NCBI RefSeq assembly: GCF_009866765.1
Contig: NZ_CP019431.1
Location: 1,922,001-1,986,000, forward strand
Reading direction: 5' to 3'
Source: Pseudomonas sp. S35
GTDB taxonomy: Bacteria; Pseudomonadota; Gammaproteobacteria; Pseudomonadales; Pseudomonadaceae
DNA: 64,000 nt
The notes beneath the pieces are model-generated. The model was not told the origin of the DNA and did no database searches. It saw only the letters and a list, made by a program, of their open reading frames with translations. This document shows positions 16,236 to 26,089 of this stretch, piece after piece. Every line of letters starts with the position of its first letter. The stretch's first letter is position 1. The translations under genes and the position numbers were made by a program.

Positions 16236-17312
16236 TCAGGTGCGTTTGCGTGTCGGCAATACGTCCTTGAGCTTGGCATGCATGCTGCGCAGGGTGTTTT
16301 CGGTGGCGGCCCAATCGATACAGGCGTCGGTGATCGACACGCCGTATTGCAAGTCAGCCAGGTCTTTTGGAATCGCCTGGCAACCCCAATTCAGGTGGCT
16401 CTCTACCATCAGGCCGATGATCGACTGGTTGCCTTCAAGGATCTGGTTGGCGACGTTTTCCATCACCAGCGGCTGCAGGGCCGGGTCCTTGTTGGAGTTG
16501 GCGTGGCTGCAGTCGACCATGATATTCGGCTTGATCTTGGCCTTGTTCAGCGCCTGCTCGCACAGTGCAACGCTGACCGAATCGTAGTTGGGCTTGCCGT
16601 TGCCGCCGCGCAACACCACATGACCATAGGCGTTGCCTTTGGTGGTGACGATGGACACGCCGCCTTCCTGGTTGATCCCCAGGAAGCGGTGAGGGCTGGA
16701 AACCGATTGCAGCGCGTTGATCGCCACGGTCAGGCCGCCGTCGGTGCCGTTCTTGAAGCCCACGGCCGAGGACAGGCCGGACGCCATTTCGCGGTGGGTC
16801 TGGGATTCGGTGGTGCGTGCACCGATGGCCGACCAACTGATCAGGTCCTGCAGGTACTGCGGAGAGATCGGGTCCAGCGCTTCAGTGGCGGTGGGCAGGC
16901 CCATCTCGGCCAGGTCCAGCAACAATTGACGACCGATGTGCAGACCGTCCTGGATCTTGAACGAGTCGTCCAGGTACGGGTCGTTGATCAAGCCTTTCCA
17001 GCCGACAGTAGTCCGTGGCTTCTCGAAATAGACGCGCATTACCAGATACAAGGTGTCGGACACTTGCGCCGCCAACACCTTGAGGCGCTCGGCGTATTCG
17101 TGGGCAGCCTTGAGGTCATGGATCGAGCAAGGGCCGATCACCACGAAGAGGCGGTGGTCGGTGCCGTCGAGAATGTCACGGATGACTTCGCGGCCCTTGG
17201 TGACGGTCTGCAGGGCAGCGTCGCTCAGGGGTATTTCGCGCTTGAGCTGGTCGGGTGTGATCAGCGTCTCGTTGGATTCGACGTTTAGGTCATTGATCGG
17301 TAAATCAGCCAT
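16236..17312 (-). CDS. DAHP synthase, class I (AroF/AroG type)
   Basis: A 358-residue 3-deoxy-D-arabino-heptulosonate-7-phosphate synthase, joining phosphoenolpyruvate and erythrose 4-phosphate in the first step of aromatic amino acid synthesis. Motifs: VVIGPCSIHD (metal Cys), MRVYFEKPRTTVGWKGLINDP (substrate loops), GFKNGTDG, VMVDCSHANSNKD-like segment. The start is ATG 17312 (MADLPINDLNVESNE). Feedback specificity (Tyr, Phe or Trp) cannot be read with certainty. The window also holds a class II DAHP synthase at 31110-32456. Confidence 0.94.
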   Translation of the reverse strand: MADLPINDLNVESNETLITPDQLKREIPLSDAALQTVTKGREVIRDILDGTDHRLFVVIGPCSIHDLKAAHEYAERLKVLAAQVSDTLYLVMRVYFEKPRTTVGWKGLINDPYLDDSFKIQDGLHIGRQLLLDLAEMGLPTATEALDPISPQYLQDLISWSAIGARTTESQTHREMASGLSSAVGFKNGTDGGLTVAINALQSVSSPHRFLGINQEGGVSIVTTKGNAYGHVVLRGGNGKPNYDSVSVALCEQALNKAKIKPNIMVDCSHANSNKDPALQPLVMENVANQILEGNQSIIGLMVESHLNWGCQAIPKDLADLQYGVSITDACIDWAATENTLRSMHAKLKDVLPTRKRT

Positions 17313-17443
17313 CGTGTTACTCGTCAGGGTCACGGGTGCCGGCCGCCAGCCATCCCCGTGCGGCGGAGCACAGCATGATTTGGATGCAGGGGGGAGGAAC
17401 CTTAGCGCGTAACACGGGCCCGCGACAATGGGCAAAGCCCGCT

Positions 17444-17878
17444 TTAATCCAGCGCTGGCCGCACAAACGCCTCATGGGAGAACTCGCCAGCATGCCGTGA
17501 CACCCACTCTCGGGCCAAGGCTTCGAGTTGTGCAGGCGTCGGCTCAGCATTTTCATGCTGGCGGCAATAGCGCTCTATCCTGCATGCTTGCTCACCCATT
17601 CGCGCACCGAACAAGGCGTGTTCGTCGGTAAACGAGATGCCGACGCGGTAGCCGTTTTCCACCTTGCGGCACCACGCCACATAGCCTGGATAACGGGCGC
17701 TGGGGCCCAGGGTGGGGATATGCAGGTCGACAGCGGTGCCGTTGCGCCAGGCGCGCGGGCATTTGCAGGCGATGCCGCCCAGGCCGCTAGTGTGCAGGCG
17801 TTGGCGTGGGATGGCAGGAGAGGGACGTTGGATTAACTCGACAGCGATATCATCAGGGTGAGGTAAAAAACGACCCAT
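17444..17878 (-). CDS. PilZ domain protein
   Basis: A 144-residue protein starting MGRFLPHPDDIAVELIQRPS. The region LHTSGLGGIACKCPRAW...GTAVDLHIP...YPGYVAWCRKVENGYRVGISFTDE follows the PilZ beta-barrel pattern: D/N-xSxxG-like LHTSGLGG, then the hydrophobic strand ending GISF. The usual c-di-GMP RxxxR is partly present (QRPSPAIPRQR). It may bind c-di-GMP in the cytoplasm. It is divergent from, and at its start overlaps, the thioredoxin-like gene. Confidence 0.75.
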   Translation of the reverse strand: MGRFLPHPDDIAVELIQRPSPAIPRQRLHTSGLGGIACKCPRAWRNGTAVDLHIPTLGPSARYPGYVAWCRKVENGYRVGISFTDEHALFGARMGEQACRIERYCRQHENAEPTPAQLEALAREWVSRHAGEFSHEAFVRPALD

Positions 17879-18263
17879 GTACACGGACTCCGAGCACCGT
17901 CCAGTCGACGGCGGTGGCAGCAGTATAGTGAAGGAACTTGAATTGACCGACCTGGATATTGACCAGCAATTGCTGGGGTTTCCAGGTATTTCGCTCGTGG
18001 TGTTCACCAGCGTAGGATGTTCCAGTTGCCGTTGGGCGCGCCAGCAAATACCAGGCTGGTGCTTGCCGGTGGACCGGGTGTGCTGGGTGGATGCCGGGCA
18101 CAACGGCGGCGCCATCGAACGCTATCAGATCTTTCATTTGCCAGCGTTGTTCGTGGTGCGCGAGGGGCAATTTCTCGGGCAGTTACAGACACGCCTTACG
18201 GCTTCCCACCTTACCGACGCGATCAATCAAGCGTTTACCCGTACCCCAGAGGATCTGCCATGA
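17877..18263 (+). CDS. Thioredoxin-family protein
   Basis: A 128-residue protein with FTSVGCSSCRWARQQIP giving a CxxC active site (CSSC) and a cis-proline region (IFHLPALFVVREG), so a thioredoxin fold is likely. Cytoplasmic, partner unknown. The start is uncertain: ATG 17877 overlaps the start codon of the divergent PilZ gene and has a distant GAGG; GTG 17928 (before KELELTDLDIDQQLLG) would shorten the poorly conserved N-terminus. Its stop overlaps the start of the next gene, indicating coupling. Confidence 0.78.
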   Translation: MYTDSEHRPVDGGGSSIVKELELTDLDIDQQLLGFPGISLVVFTSVGCSSCRWARQQIPGWCLPVDRVCWVDAGHNGGAIERYQIFHLPALFVVREGQFLGQLQTRLTASHLTDAINQAFTRTPEDLP

Positions 18264-19213
18264 CTGCACACTCACCCCGCATTGGCATCATCGGTACTGG
18301 CGCCATCGGCGGTTTCTACGGTGTGATGCTGGCGCGCGCCGGGTTCGATGTGCATTTCCTGTTGCGCAGCGAATACGCGGCGGTCAGCGAACATGGCTTA
18401 CATCTCAACAGCACCGTGCATGGCAACCTGCACCTGCATCCGGTGCAGGCCTATGCGCGTGCCGCCGACATGCCGGCCTGCGACTGGTTGCTGGTGGGCA
18501 CCAAGTCCACGGGTAATGTCGACCTGGCGCCGACGATTGCCCAAGTCGCGGCACCCGATGCAAAAGTGGTGTTGTTGCAAAACGGCCTGGACGTGGAAGA
18601 CAGCCTGCGCGAGCACTTGCCGGCATCGCTGCACCTGCTTGGCGGGCTGTGCTACATCGGCGTGCACCGCTCCGGCCCCGGTGTGGTCGAGCATCAGGCG
18701 CTGGGTCGGGTCAACCTGGGTTATCACAGTGGGACGGCGGGCAACGATGAGGCGCGCCAGAAGGCGATTGTCGAAGCCGGTGCTGCGTTGTTCCATAAGG
18801 CCGGCATCGAGTCCCAGGCCATGGCTAACGTGCATCAGGCGCGCTGGCACAAGTTGGTGTGGAACGTACCTTATAACGGCCTCTCGGTATTGTTGGGTAC
18901 GGGCACCACGGCCATGATGGCGGATGAATCCAGTCGCGAGTTGATCCAGGCCTTGATGGCCGAAGTGGTGCAGGGCGCCCATGCGTGTGGCCATGAAATC
19001 CCACACAGTTATGCCGAACAGATGTTCGCCATGACCGAAACAATGGATGATTACCTGCCGAGCATGTACCACGACCACGTACACAAGCGCCCAATGGAGC
19101 TGGCCGCGATCTACGCTCGCCCGCTGGCCGCTGCCAAGGCCGCCGGTTGCGAGTTACCGCGGATGCAGGCGCTTTACCAGGCCTTGAGTTTTATTGATCG
19201 GCATAACCGCTGA
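18260..19213 (+). CDS. 2-dehydropantoate 2-reductase (ketopantoate reductase family)
   Basis: A 317-residue NADPH-dependent reductase. The Rossmann loop is IGIIGTGAIGGFYG, then GTKSTGNVDL, LLQNGLDVEDSL, and the C-terminal catalytic Lys region HQARWHKLVWNVPYNGLSVLLG. It would reduce ketopantoate to pantoate in coenzyme A synthesis, but pseudomonads carry several paralogues, so the physiological substrate may differ. The ATG overlaps the previous stop (CCATGA), with AGAGGA upstream. Probably one operon with the thioredoxin-like gene and the nucleotidase. Confidence 0.88.
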   Translation: MTAHSPRIGIIGTGAIGGFYGVMLARAGFDVHFLLRSEYAAVSEHGLHLNSTVHGNLHLHPVQAYARAADMPACDWLLVGTKSTGNVDLAPTIAQVAAPDAKVVLLQNGLDVEDSLREHLPASLHLLGGLCYIGVHRSGPGVVEHQALGRVNLGYHSGTAGNDEARQKAIVEAGAALFHKAGIESQAMANVHQARWHKLVWNVPYNGLSVLLGTGTTAMMADESSRELIQALMAEVVQGAHACGHEIPHSYAEQMFAMTETMDDYLPSMYHDHVHKRPMELAAIYARPLAAAKAAGCELPRMQALYQALSFIDRHNR

Positions 19214-19228
19214 TTCGGGGGACACATC

Positions 19229-20146
19229 ATGGCAAACGGATTGGGCGACAAGTTGGTACTGGCGATCTCGTCACGAGCGCTGTTCGACCTGAGCGACAGT
19301 CACAAGGTCTATCTGGCCCATGGGGTGGAGGCGTACCGCAAGTACCAGATCGAGCACGAGGAGGAAATCCTCGAACCCGGCGATGCCTTCCCGCTGGTCA
19401 AGAAGCTGCTGAGCTTCAATGCCAGCCTCGGCCGTGCCCGGGTCGAGGTGGTGTTGGTGTCGCGCAACAGCGCAGACACCGGCCTGCGTGTGTTCAACTC
19501 GATCCAGCATTATGGCCTGGATATTTCTCGCGCCGCTTTCGTAGGAGGGCGTAGTCCTTATCCTTATTTGGCGGCGTTTGGTTGCCATCTGTTTCTTTCG
19601 ACCCATGCTGAAGACGTGCGCAATGCCCTTGAGGCGGGTTTCGCCGCCGCGACGATTCTGTCGGGCGGTTTGCGCCGGGCATCCAGCGAAGAATTGCGGA
19701 TTGCCTTTGACGGTGATGCCGTGTTGTTTTCCGACGAGTCTGAACGTGTGTACCAGGCCGGCGGGTTGGCAGCGTTCCAGGCCAGCGAGCGCGAATCGGC
19801 GCGCCAGCCTCTGCATGGCGGCCCATTCAAAGGTTTCCTGGCGGCGCTCAACTTGTTGCAGCGCGAGTTTGCGGACGAAGCCTGCCCGATCCGCACAGCG
19901 CTGGTCACCGCCCGCTCGGCGCCGTCCCACGAGCGGGTGATTCGCACACTGCGCGAGTGGGATATCCGCTTGGACGAGTCGTTGTTTCTGGGTGGCCTTG
20001 AGAAGTCTGCGTTCCTGGAAGCGTTTGCCGCTGACGTCTTTTTCGATGACCAGGCCGGTCACTGCGAGAAAGCCAGGGAGGTGGTCGCCACCGGGCACGT
20101 GCCCCATGGCATCAGTAACGAGGTAAGGATCCAGGCCGAGAGTTAG
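19229..20146 (+). CDS. 5'-nucleotidase (NT5C1 type)
   Basis: A 305-residue cytosolic nucleotidase of the NT5C1/HAD type. Recognisable parts are KLVLAISSRALFDLSDSHKVY, VVLVSRNSADTGLRVFNSIQHYGLDISRAAFVGG, FLSTHAEDV, GPFKGFLAALNLLQ and the C-terminal DVFFDDQAGHC. The HAD motif II is in SRNSAD. It probably dephosphorylates nucleoside monophosphates. The start is ATG 19229 with a GGGGGA ribosome site. Confidence 0.85.
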   Translation: MANGLGDKLVLAISSRALFDLSDSHKVYLAHGVEAYRKYQIEHEEEILEPGDAFPLVKKLLSFNASLGRARVEVVLVSRNSADTGLRVFNSIQHYGLDISRAAFVGGRSPYPYLAAFGCHLFLSTHAEDVRNALEAGFAAATILSGGLRRASSEELRIAFDGDAVLFSDESERVYQAGGLAAFQASERESARQPLHGGPFKGFLAALNLLQREFADEACPIRTALVTARSAPSHERVIRTLREWDIRLDESLFLGGLEKSAFLEAFAADVFFDDQAGHCEKAREVVATGHVPHGISNEVRIQAES

Positions 20147-20199
20147 GGGCGCTGCTAAGCTCATTCAATCTCCTCCATCCTGGCAGTCCGGGAGGTTTT

Positions 20200-20700
20200 A
20201 TGATTCGTTCGATGCTGTACGCCACGGACCTTGGCCTGTATGCGCCGTATGTGATGCAACACGCACTGGCGCTGGCGCGAACGTTCAAGGCTGACCTGTA
20301 TGTGATCCACGTTGTCGAGCCGATCGGGCTGTTCGCCGAATCGGTGTTGCAGAGCTACCTTGATGAAAAGGCCTTGAGTGAATGGCAGCGCCAGGGGATG
20401 ACTACGGTGATGGCGACTATCGAGCAGCGGGTGCTCGACAGTTTTCGCGAGGAGTTGGGGGAGGGCGAGCAGGACCTGAAGTTGATCCGCTCGGTACGGG
20501 TGATCCAGGGGGACCCGTGCGAGGTGATTCTCGACCAACTGCGTAAACTTTCCATCGACTTGTTGATCGTAGGAAGTCACAGCGATGCAACGGCGGCGGC
20601 CACGCCGCTTGGGCGCACCGCTGCACGGGTGTTGCAGCTGTCTACGGTGCCGGTTTACATGGTGCCGTCGTTACAACGTCGACGCAGTGATGACGCGTGA
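20200..20700 (+). CDS. Universal stress protein family
   Basis: A 166-residue UspA-fold protein: MIRSMLYATDLGLYAPYVMQHALALAR, then IHVVEPIGLF, and DLLIVGSHSDATAAATPLGRTAARVLQLSTVPVYMVP. The ATP-binding loop of the family (GxxGxxxxxxxxxGS/T) is only partly kept, so binding of ATP is uncertain. GGGAGG precedes the ATG. It precedes cysB in the same orientation, as in P. aeruginosa (from memory). Confidence 0.86.
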   Translation: MIRSMLYATDLGLYAPYVMQHALALARTFKADLYVIHVVEPIGLFAESVLQSYLDEKALSEWQRQGMTTVMATIEQRVLDSFREELGEGEQDLKLIRSVRVIQGDPCEVILDQLRKLSIDLLIVGSHSDATAAATPLGRTAARVLQLSTVPVYMVPSLQRRRSDDA

Positions 20701-20794
20701 ATGGTAAAAACGATAAAAAGTTCTAGATTTATAAGTCTAACCTTTAATATAGTTATATACCGTCGCTGATACCCGTGGCGTCTATCTGCTTTGA

Positions 20795-21778
<984 letters not shown>

Positions 21779-21783
21779 GTGGC

Positions 21784-22266
21784 TTATCGGGCCTCGGTAA
21801 CCGTGAACAGTTGCCGGGCGCCTGCCACCAGAATCTCTACCTCATCACCTTCGAACTTGCCCAGCAGGCTTTTGCCCAGGGGCGAGCGCGGGGTGATGAC
21901 GGTCACCGGTTGCCCGACCACATCCACCTTCAAGCCGGCTGCATCAGGCGCCAGGAACAGCCATCGCTGGCGACCGCTCTCGTCTTCCAGGCCCAATAAT
22001 GCGCCGATTTCTATCCCTCGCTGATCATCGTAGGCGCGCAACTGCAGGTTCTGGCACAGCACCAGCGACTGCTTGATTTCCTCGACCCGCTTGGCCTGGC
22101 CGGCCGCGAGATACGAAGCCTCCAACCCCAGGGTGTCGTACTTGTTTTGCGCAATGTTCTCTTCGTGAGTCGCAGTTTCATAGGCGGTCTGCGCGGCGCG
22201 TTGGGCGACATCGAGATCGGCGCAGAGCTTTTCCAGAATCAACTGGAGGACGGCATGCTTATTCAT
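21784..22266 (-). CDS. Gre-domain protein (GreA/GreB paralogue)
   Basis: A 160-residue protein with an N-terminal coiled coil (residues 1-75, including THEENIAQNKYDTLGLEASYLAAGQ) and a C-terminal Gre-type FKBP-like domain (VDVVGQPVTVITPRSPLGKSLLGKFEGDEVEI). The tip of the coiled coil has a HEEN motif where GreA has the acidic pair, so cleavage activity is possible but unproven. It is probably a Gfh/Rnk-type modulator that enters the RNA polymerase channel. It lies directly downstream of the membrane protein gene at 22279, with 12 bases between stop and start. Confidence 0.78.
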   Translation of the reverse strand: MNKHAVLQLILEKLCADLDVAQRAAQTAYETATHEENIAQNKYDTLGLEASYLAAGQAKRVEEIKQSLVLCQNLQLRAYDDQRGIEIGALLGLEDESGRQRWLFLAPDAAGLKVDVVGQPVTVITPRSPLGKSLLGKFEGDEVEILVAGARQLFTVTEAR

Positions 22267-22278
22267 GGTTGTGCTTGA

Positions 22279-22647
22279 TCATTCGCAAAATTGCAGGACA
22301 TTCGCCCGGCTCTTTTCATTGGGCGCGTTCTGGTCCTGTTGCAGCCAGAACTGGCATTTGGGGTTGGACAGGTTACGGGCGTTACTGCGCGCCTGGTCCA
22401 GGGTTTGTTGCTGTTCCTGCTTTTGCAGGTTCTGTTGGTACTGCTCGAACATACGGTTGGGCGGTTCCGGGGCGACAACGACCGGTTTGCCCAATTGCTG
22501 GACCGCTTGGGCCACCGGCGCAAGACTCTGCGGGAACAGGTAGCGCGAGGCCAGCCAAGTGGTCAGCGCAATGGCGATAAACCCCAGCCACACACCCAAG
22601 GCGATAGCGACGCACAGCTTGAGCAGCGATAACGATTGATTCGACAT
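22279..22647 (-). CDS. Small membrane protein of unknown function
   Basis: A 122-residue protein. One N-terminal membrane helix (LLKLCVAIALGVWLGFIAIALTTWLA, residues 7-32) is followed by a proline-rich segment and a Q-rich, probably helical region (MFEQYQQNLQKQEQQQTLD), ending with NPKCQFWLQQDQNAP and a C-terminal cysteine. The two cysteines could form a periplasmic disulfide. Start ATG 22647 (MSNQSLSLLK) with GGAGG upstream. No family recognised. Confidence 0.75.
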   Translation of the reverse strand: MSNQSLSLLKLCVAIALGVWLGFIAIALTTWLASRYLFPQSLAPVAQAVQQLGKPVVVAPEPPNRMFEQYQQNLQKQEQQQTLDQARSNARNLSNPKCQFWLQQDQNAPNEKSRANVLQFCE

Positions 22648-22779
22648 GATGGCCTCCTGGCGGGCATTTGCGGCATAACGGCGATTGTCGCACAGCCTCC
22701 GTGCAGAATAATCGCGATCAAGCCTTCTGCATCGGCGCATTTATGCGGACAATCGAGCCTTTGAGTGTTGGAGCCCGGA

Positions 22780-23913
22780 ATGAAAGCCCGCTGGGATATT
22801 TTTTGCAGCGTCGTCGATAACTTCGGCGACATCGGCGTGACCTGGCGCCTGGCCCGGCAATTGGTGGCGGAACATGCCTGTGACGTGCGCTTGTGGGTCG
22901 ATGACCTGCGGGCCTTCGAGCGCATGTGTCCCGAGGTCGATGTGCAACGCGAGCAACAGTGGCAAGAGGGCGTCGATGTGCGTCACTGGCCAGCCGAATG
23001 GTTGCCAACGCCGGCGGCGGACGTGGTGATTGCCGCTTTCGCCTGCCAGTTACCGCCAGGCTATATGGAAACCATGGCCGAGCGTGAATGCACGCCACTG
23101 TGGATGAACCTGGATTACCTCAGCGCCGAGGACTGGGTGGTGGGCTGCCACCGCCTGCCGTCGGTGAAGTTCAAAGGGGTGCAGAAGTACTTCTTTTTCC
23201 CTGGATTCCGACCCGGTACCGGCGGTCTGCTCCGTGAAGCGAAGTTGTTGGAGCAGCGTCGGGCTTTTCAGGAGGATGCCCCTGCGCGGCGACAATTCCT
23301 GCAAAGCCTGGGTGTGTTTCCGGCTGAGGATGCGCGGCTGTTCTCACTCTTTGCCTATGAAAATGCCGGTCTCGCCGGTTGGCTGGACAGTTTGTCGACG
23401 GACGGGCGTGCCACTCATCTGTTGGTGCCGCAAGGGCGCATCCTCGGTGACGTAGAGCGCTGGCTGGGTGTCGGGGGGCTCGTCGCGGGGGATGTGCATC
23501 AGCGCGAGGCCCTGGTCATTCAGGTGCTGGCGTTTGTGCGCCAGGAGCAATATGACCGCCTGCTGTGGTGCTGCGACTTCAACGCAGTGCGTGGAGAAGA
23601 CTCATTCGTCCGCGCTCAATGGGCCGGGCGCCCGTTGTTGTGGCACATCTATCGCCAGGACGAAGACATCCACCTGGATAAGCTCGATGCCTTTCTGGAG
23701 CTGTACACCGACGCCTTGTCACCCGCTGCAAAGATCGCGTTGGTCGGGCTCTGGCAAGCCTGGAACACGGAGGGGGATATGGCACAGCCTTGGAAAAGGC
23801 TGCTGGAGCACTGGCCGGAAGTTAGCCAGCACGCCGAAACGTGGTGTCTGGAACAGGCCTTGCAGGCCGATCTTGCGACGGCGCTGGTACAGTTTTATGA
23901 AAGTTGGATATGA
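22780..23913 (+). CDS. earP: EF-P arginine rhamnosyltransferase EarP
   Basis: A 377-residue GT-B glycosyltransferase that moves rhamnose from dTDP-rhamnose to Arg32 of EF-P. From ATG 22780 the N-terminal WDIFCSVVDNFGDIGVTWRLA puts aspartates at residues 13 and 17, the catalytic pair reported for this family. Further motifs are QKYFFFPGFRPGTGGL, the C-terminal FVRAQWAGRPLLWHIYRQDEDIH (nucleotide-sugar site) and HLDKLDAFLELY. A TTG at 22765 is a weaker start and would shift that numbering. It directly precedes efp. Confidence 0.95.
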   Translation: MKARWDIFCSVVDNFGDIGVTWRLARQLVAEHACDVRLWVDDLRAFERMCPEVDVQREQQWQEGVDVRHWPAEWLPTPAADVVIAAFACQLPPGYMETMAERECTPLWMNLDYLSAEDWVVGCHRLPSVKFKGVQKYFFFPGFRPGTGGLLREAKLLEQRRAFQEDAPARRQFLQSLGVFPAEDARLFSLFAYENAGLAGWLDSLSTDGRATHLLVPQGRILGDVERWLGVGGLVAGDVHQREALVIQVLAFVRQEQYDRLLWCCDFNAVRGEDSFVRAQWAGRPLLWHIYRQDEDIHLDKLDAFLELYTDALSPAAKIALVGLWQAWNTEGDMAQPWKRLLEHWPEVSQHAETWCLEQALQADLATALVQFYESWI

Positions 23914-23962
23914 TACGCCACCTTGATTTTTGTAAATCCCATCCAAATTTCGGATATATGCA

Positions 23963-24535
23963 ATGAAAACTGGTAAAGAACTGAAACCCGGTACAGTGAT
24001 CCGTCTCGAAAACGACCCTTGGCTGGTTCAGAAAGCTGAGTTCACCAAGTCTGGTCGTAACAGCGCAATCATGAAGACCAAGCTGAAGAACCTGCTGACC
24101 GGTTACAAGACCGAGATCGTCTACAGCGCCGACGACAAACTGGACGACGTGATCCTCGACCGCAAAGAAGCGACCCTGTCCTTCATCAGCGGCGACACCT
24201 ACACGTTCATGGACACCACCGACTACACCATGTACGAGCTGAACGCTGAAGATATCGAAGCCGTTCTGCCGTTCGTGGAAGAAGGCATGGAAGACATCTG
24301 CGAAGCTATCTTCTTTGAAGACCGCCTGGTTTCCGTAGAGCTGCCGACCACCATCGTGCGTCAGGTTGACTACACCGAAGGTTCCGCTCGCGGTGACACT
24401 TCGGGCAAGGTGATGAAGCCTGCCAAACTGAAAAACGGTACCGAACTGGCTGTTGCAGATTTCATCGAAATCGGCGACATGATCGAGATCGACACCCGTG
24501 AAGGTGGTTCGTACAAAGGTCGCGCCAAGAAGTAA
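23963..24535 (+). CDS. efp: Elongation factor P
   Basis: A 190-residue factor that relieves ribosome stalling at polyproline. The loop of domain I reads [18 protein letters not shown] with arginine at residue 32, the site rhamnosylated by EarP, in place of the lysine modified by the EpmA pathway. Domains II and III end in [18 protein letters not shown]. It lies 49 bases after earP, so a shared transcript is likely; no strong ribosome site is visible before the ATG apart from GGA. Confidence 0.98.
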   Translation: MKTGKELKPGTVIRLENDPWLVQKAEFTKSGRNSAIMKTKLKNLLTGYKTEIVYSADDKLDDVILDRKEATLSFISGDTYTFMDTTDYTMYELNAEDIEAVLPFVEEGMEDICEAIFFEDRLVSVELPTTIVRQVDYTEGSARGDTSGKVMKPAKLKNGTELAVADFIEIGDMIEIDTREGGSYKGRAKK

Positions 24536-24560
24536 TTCTGGCCCTACCGTACGAAATAGA

Positions 24561-24587
24561 AAGCCCGACCATGAGTCGGGCTTTTTT
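24561..24587 (+). terminator. Intrinsic terminator of efp
   Basis: AAGCCCGAC (24561-24569) pairs with GTCGGGCTT (24575-24583) across CATGA, followed by a T run. It ends the earP-efp unit before the convergent hydrolase gene. Confidence 0.92.
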
Positions 24588-24600
24588 GTGCGCGCTGGGG

Positions 24601-25617
24601 TTACTTCAGGTGTTGCTTGAGCTCCTCGGATGCCTGCAGCAGGGCCGAGCGCACCGCCGGCACTTGGCTCACCACGTTCAACAAACCGTAGTCGTGGATC
24701 ATGCCGTTGTAGCGCACGGCGGTTACCGGCACACCGGCTTCATCCAGTTTGCGGGCATAGGCTTCACCCTCATCACGCAGTACGTCGGCGCTCGCGGTCT
24801 GCACCATCGCGGGCGGCAGGCCCTTGAGTTGCGCGGCCGTGGCCCGCAGCGGCGAAGCGTAGATGTCGGCGCGCTGGTTGGCGTCGGTGGTGTAGTTGTC
24901 CCAGAACCACTTCATCATGTTCTTGGTGAGGAAGTGCCCTTCGGCGTACTGGTTGTAGGACGCTGTCTCAAAGTTGGCGTCAGTCACCGGCCACAGCAGC
25001 AGTTGGAACTTGATCGCCGGGGTGCCCTTGTCCTTGGCCATCAGGCTCACCACGGCGGCCATGTTGCCGCCGACACTGTTACCCGCTACCGCCAGGCGTG
25101 AGCCGTCAACATTGATTTCCTTGCCATGCTCGGCCACCCATTTGGTGGCGGCATACGCCTGGTTGATCGCCACCGGGTAACGGGCCTCAGGTGAGGGTGT
25201 GTAGTCGACGAAGACCGCCGCAGCGCCCGAGCCCACCACCAGATCCCGCACCAAGCGTTCATGAGTCGGGTAGTCACCAAGTACCCAGCCGCCGCCGTGG
25301 AAGAACATGAACACCGGCAACGTGCCCTTGAGCCCGGCCGGACGCACGATAACCAGGTTCAGCGGCTTGCCATCGACCTGAATGGTCTTGCGGCTGACTT
25401 CGGCCTCAGGCAGGGTCAGTTTCACACCGGCCTGGGCACCGGCCAGTACTGCACGGGCGTCCTTGGGCGTCATTTGTTCTATCGGTTTGCCGGTGCCGGC
25501 ATTCAACACGTCCAGAAAGGCTTGGGTGTTGTGTTCAACTTCACCACCAGCCGCGTAGGCATGGGTGATGGACAGGGCAAGCAAGGTGCCGGCGAGTGCT
25601 TTTCCAACTAGATTCAT
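24601..25617 (-). CDS. Secreted alpha/beta hydrolase (HSL-type esterase)
   Basis: A 338-residue protein with signal peptide (MNLVGKALAGTLLALSITHAYA). Catalytic signs are the oxyanion motif FFHGGGWVLGD, the nucleophile elbow VAGNSVGGN (Ser), the acid Asp in SADVLRDEGE and the His in MIHDYG. These mark a hormone-sensitive-lipase-type esterase exported to the periplasm. AAGGAGAAGATC precedes the ATG. Its stop lies beyond the efp terminator. It is followed upstream, in the same orientation, by ohr, 27 bases from its start; a shared transcript is possible. Confidence 0.88.
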   Translation of the reverse strand: MNLVGKALAGTLLALSITHAYAAGGEVEHNTQAFLDVLNAGTGKPIEQMTPKDARAVLAGAQAGVKLTLPEAEVSRKTIQVDGKPLNLVIVRPAGLKGTLPVFMFFHGGGWVLGDYPTHERLVRDLVVGSGAAAVFVDYTPSPEARYPVAINQAYAATKWVAEHGKEINVDGSRLAVAGNSVGGNMAAVVSLMAKDKGTPAIKFQLLLWPVTDANFETASYNQYAEGHFLTKNMMKWFWDNYTTDANQRADIYASPLRATAAQLKGLPPAMVQTASADVLRDEGEAYARKLDEAGVPVTAVRYNGMIHDYGLLNVVSQVPAVRSALLQASEELKQHLK

Positions 25618-25644
25618 GATCTTCTCCTTGAGCAGCAGCGGGGG

Positions 25645-26064
25645 TTAGACGATTACTTGCAGGCGTACGTCGACGTTGCCGCGGGTGGCGTTGGAGTACG
25701 GGCAGACTTGGTGAGCGGCGTCGACCAGGCTGTGCGCCTCATCCAGGGACAGGCCCGGCAGAGTGACGAGCAGGTCGATGTCCAGGCCAAAACCGCCAGG
25801 GATCTGGCCGATGCCAACGTGCGCAGTGACCAAGGCGTTGTCCGGGATTTTGCGTTGGGTCTGGCTGGCGACAAATTTCAACGCGCCGATAAAGCAGGCC
25901 GAATAGCCGGCGGCGAACAGTTGTTCCGGGTTGGTGGCCTGGCCGCCTGCGCCGCCCAATTCCTTAGGCGTGGAGAGTTTGACGTCAAGGATATTGTCGC
26001 TGGACACAGCGCGACCATCACGGCCGCCGGTGGCGGTGGCTACTGCGGTATAGAGCGTTTGCAT
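25645..26064 (-). CDS. ohr: Organic hydroperoxide resistance protein Ohr
   Basis: A 139-residue thiol peroxidase of the Ohr/OsmC family that reduces organic hydroperoxides using lipoylated partners. The two active cysteines are in AAGYSACFIGAL and AHQVCPYSNATRGN; the catalytic Arg and Glu are in the N-terminal half (GGAGGQATNPEQLFAAGY). The start is ATG 26064 (MQTLYTAVATATGG) with GAGGGG eight bases upstream. Palindromic operators lie between its start and ohrR. Confidence 0.96.
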   Translation of the reverse strand: MQTLYTAVATATGGRDGRAVSSDNILDVKLSTPKELGGAGGQATNPEQLFAAGYSACFIGALKFVASQTQRKIPDNALVTAHVGIGQIPGGFGLDIDLLVTLPGLSLDEAHSLVDAAHQVCPYSNATRGNVDVRLQVIV

Positions 26065-26089
26065 GGTACGTTCCCCTCTCTCTTTGCGC

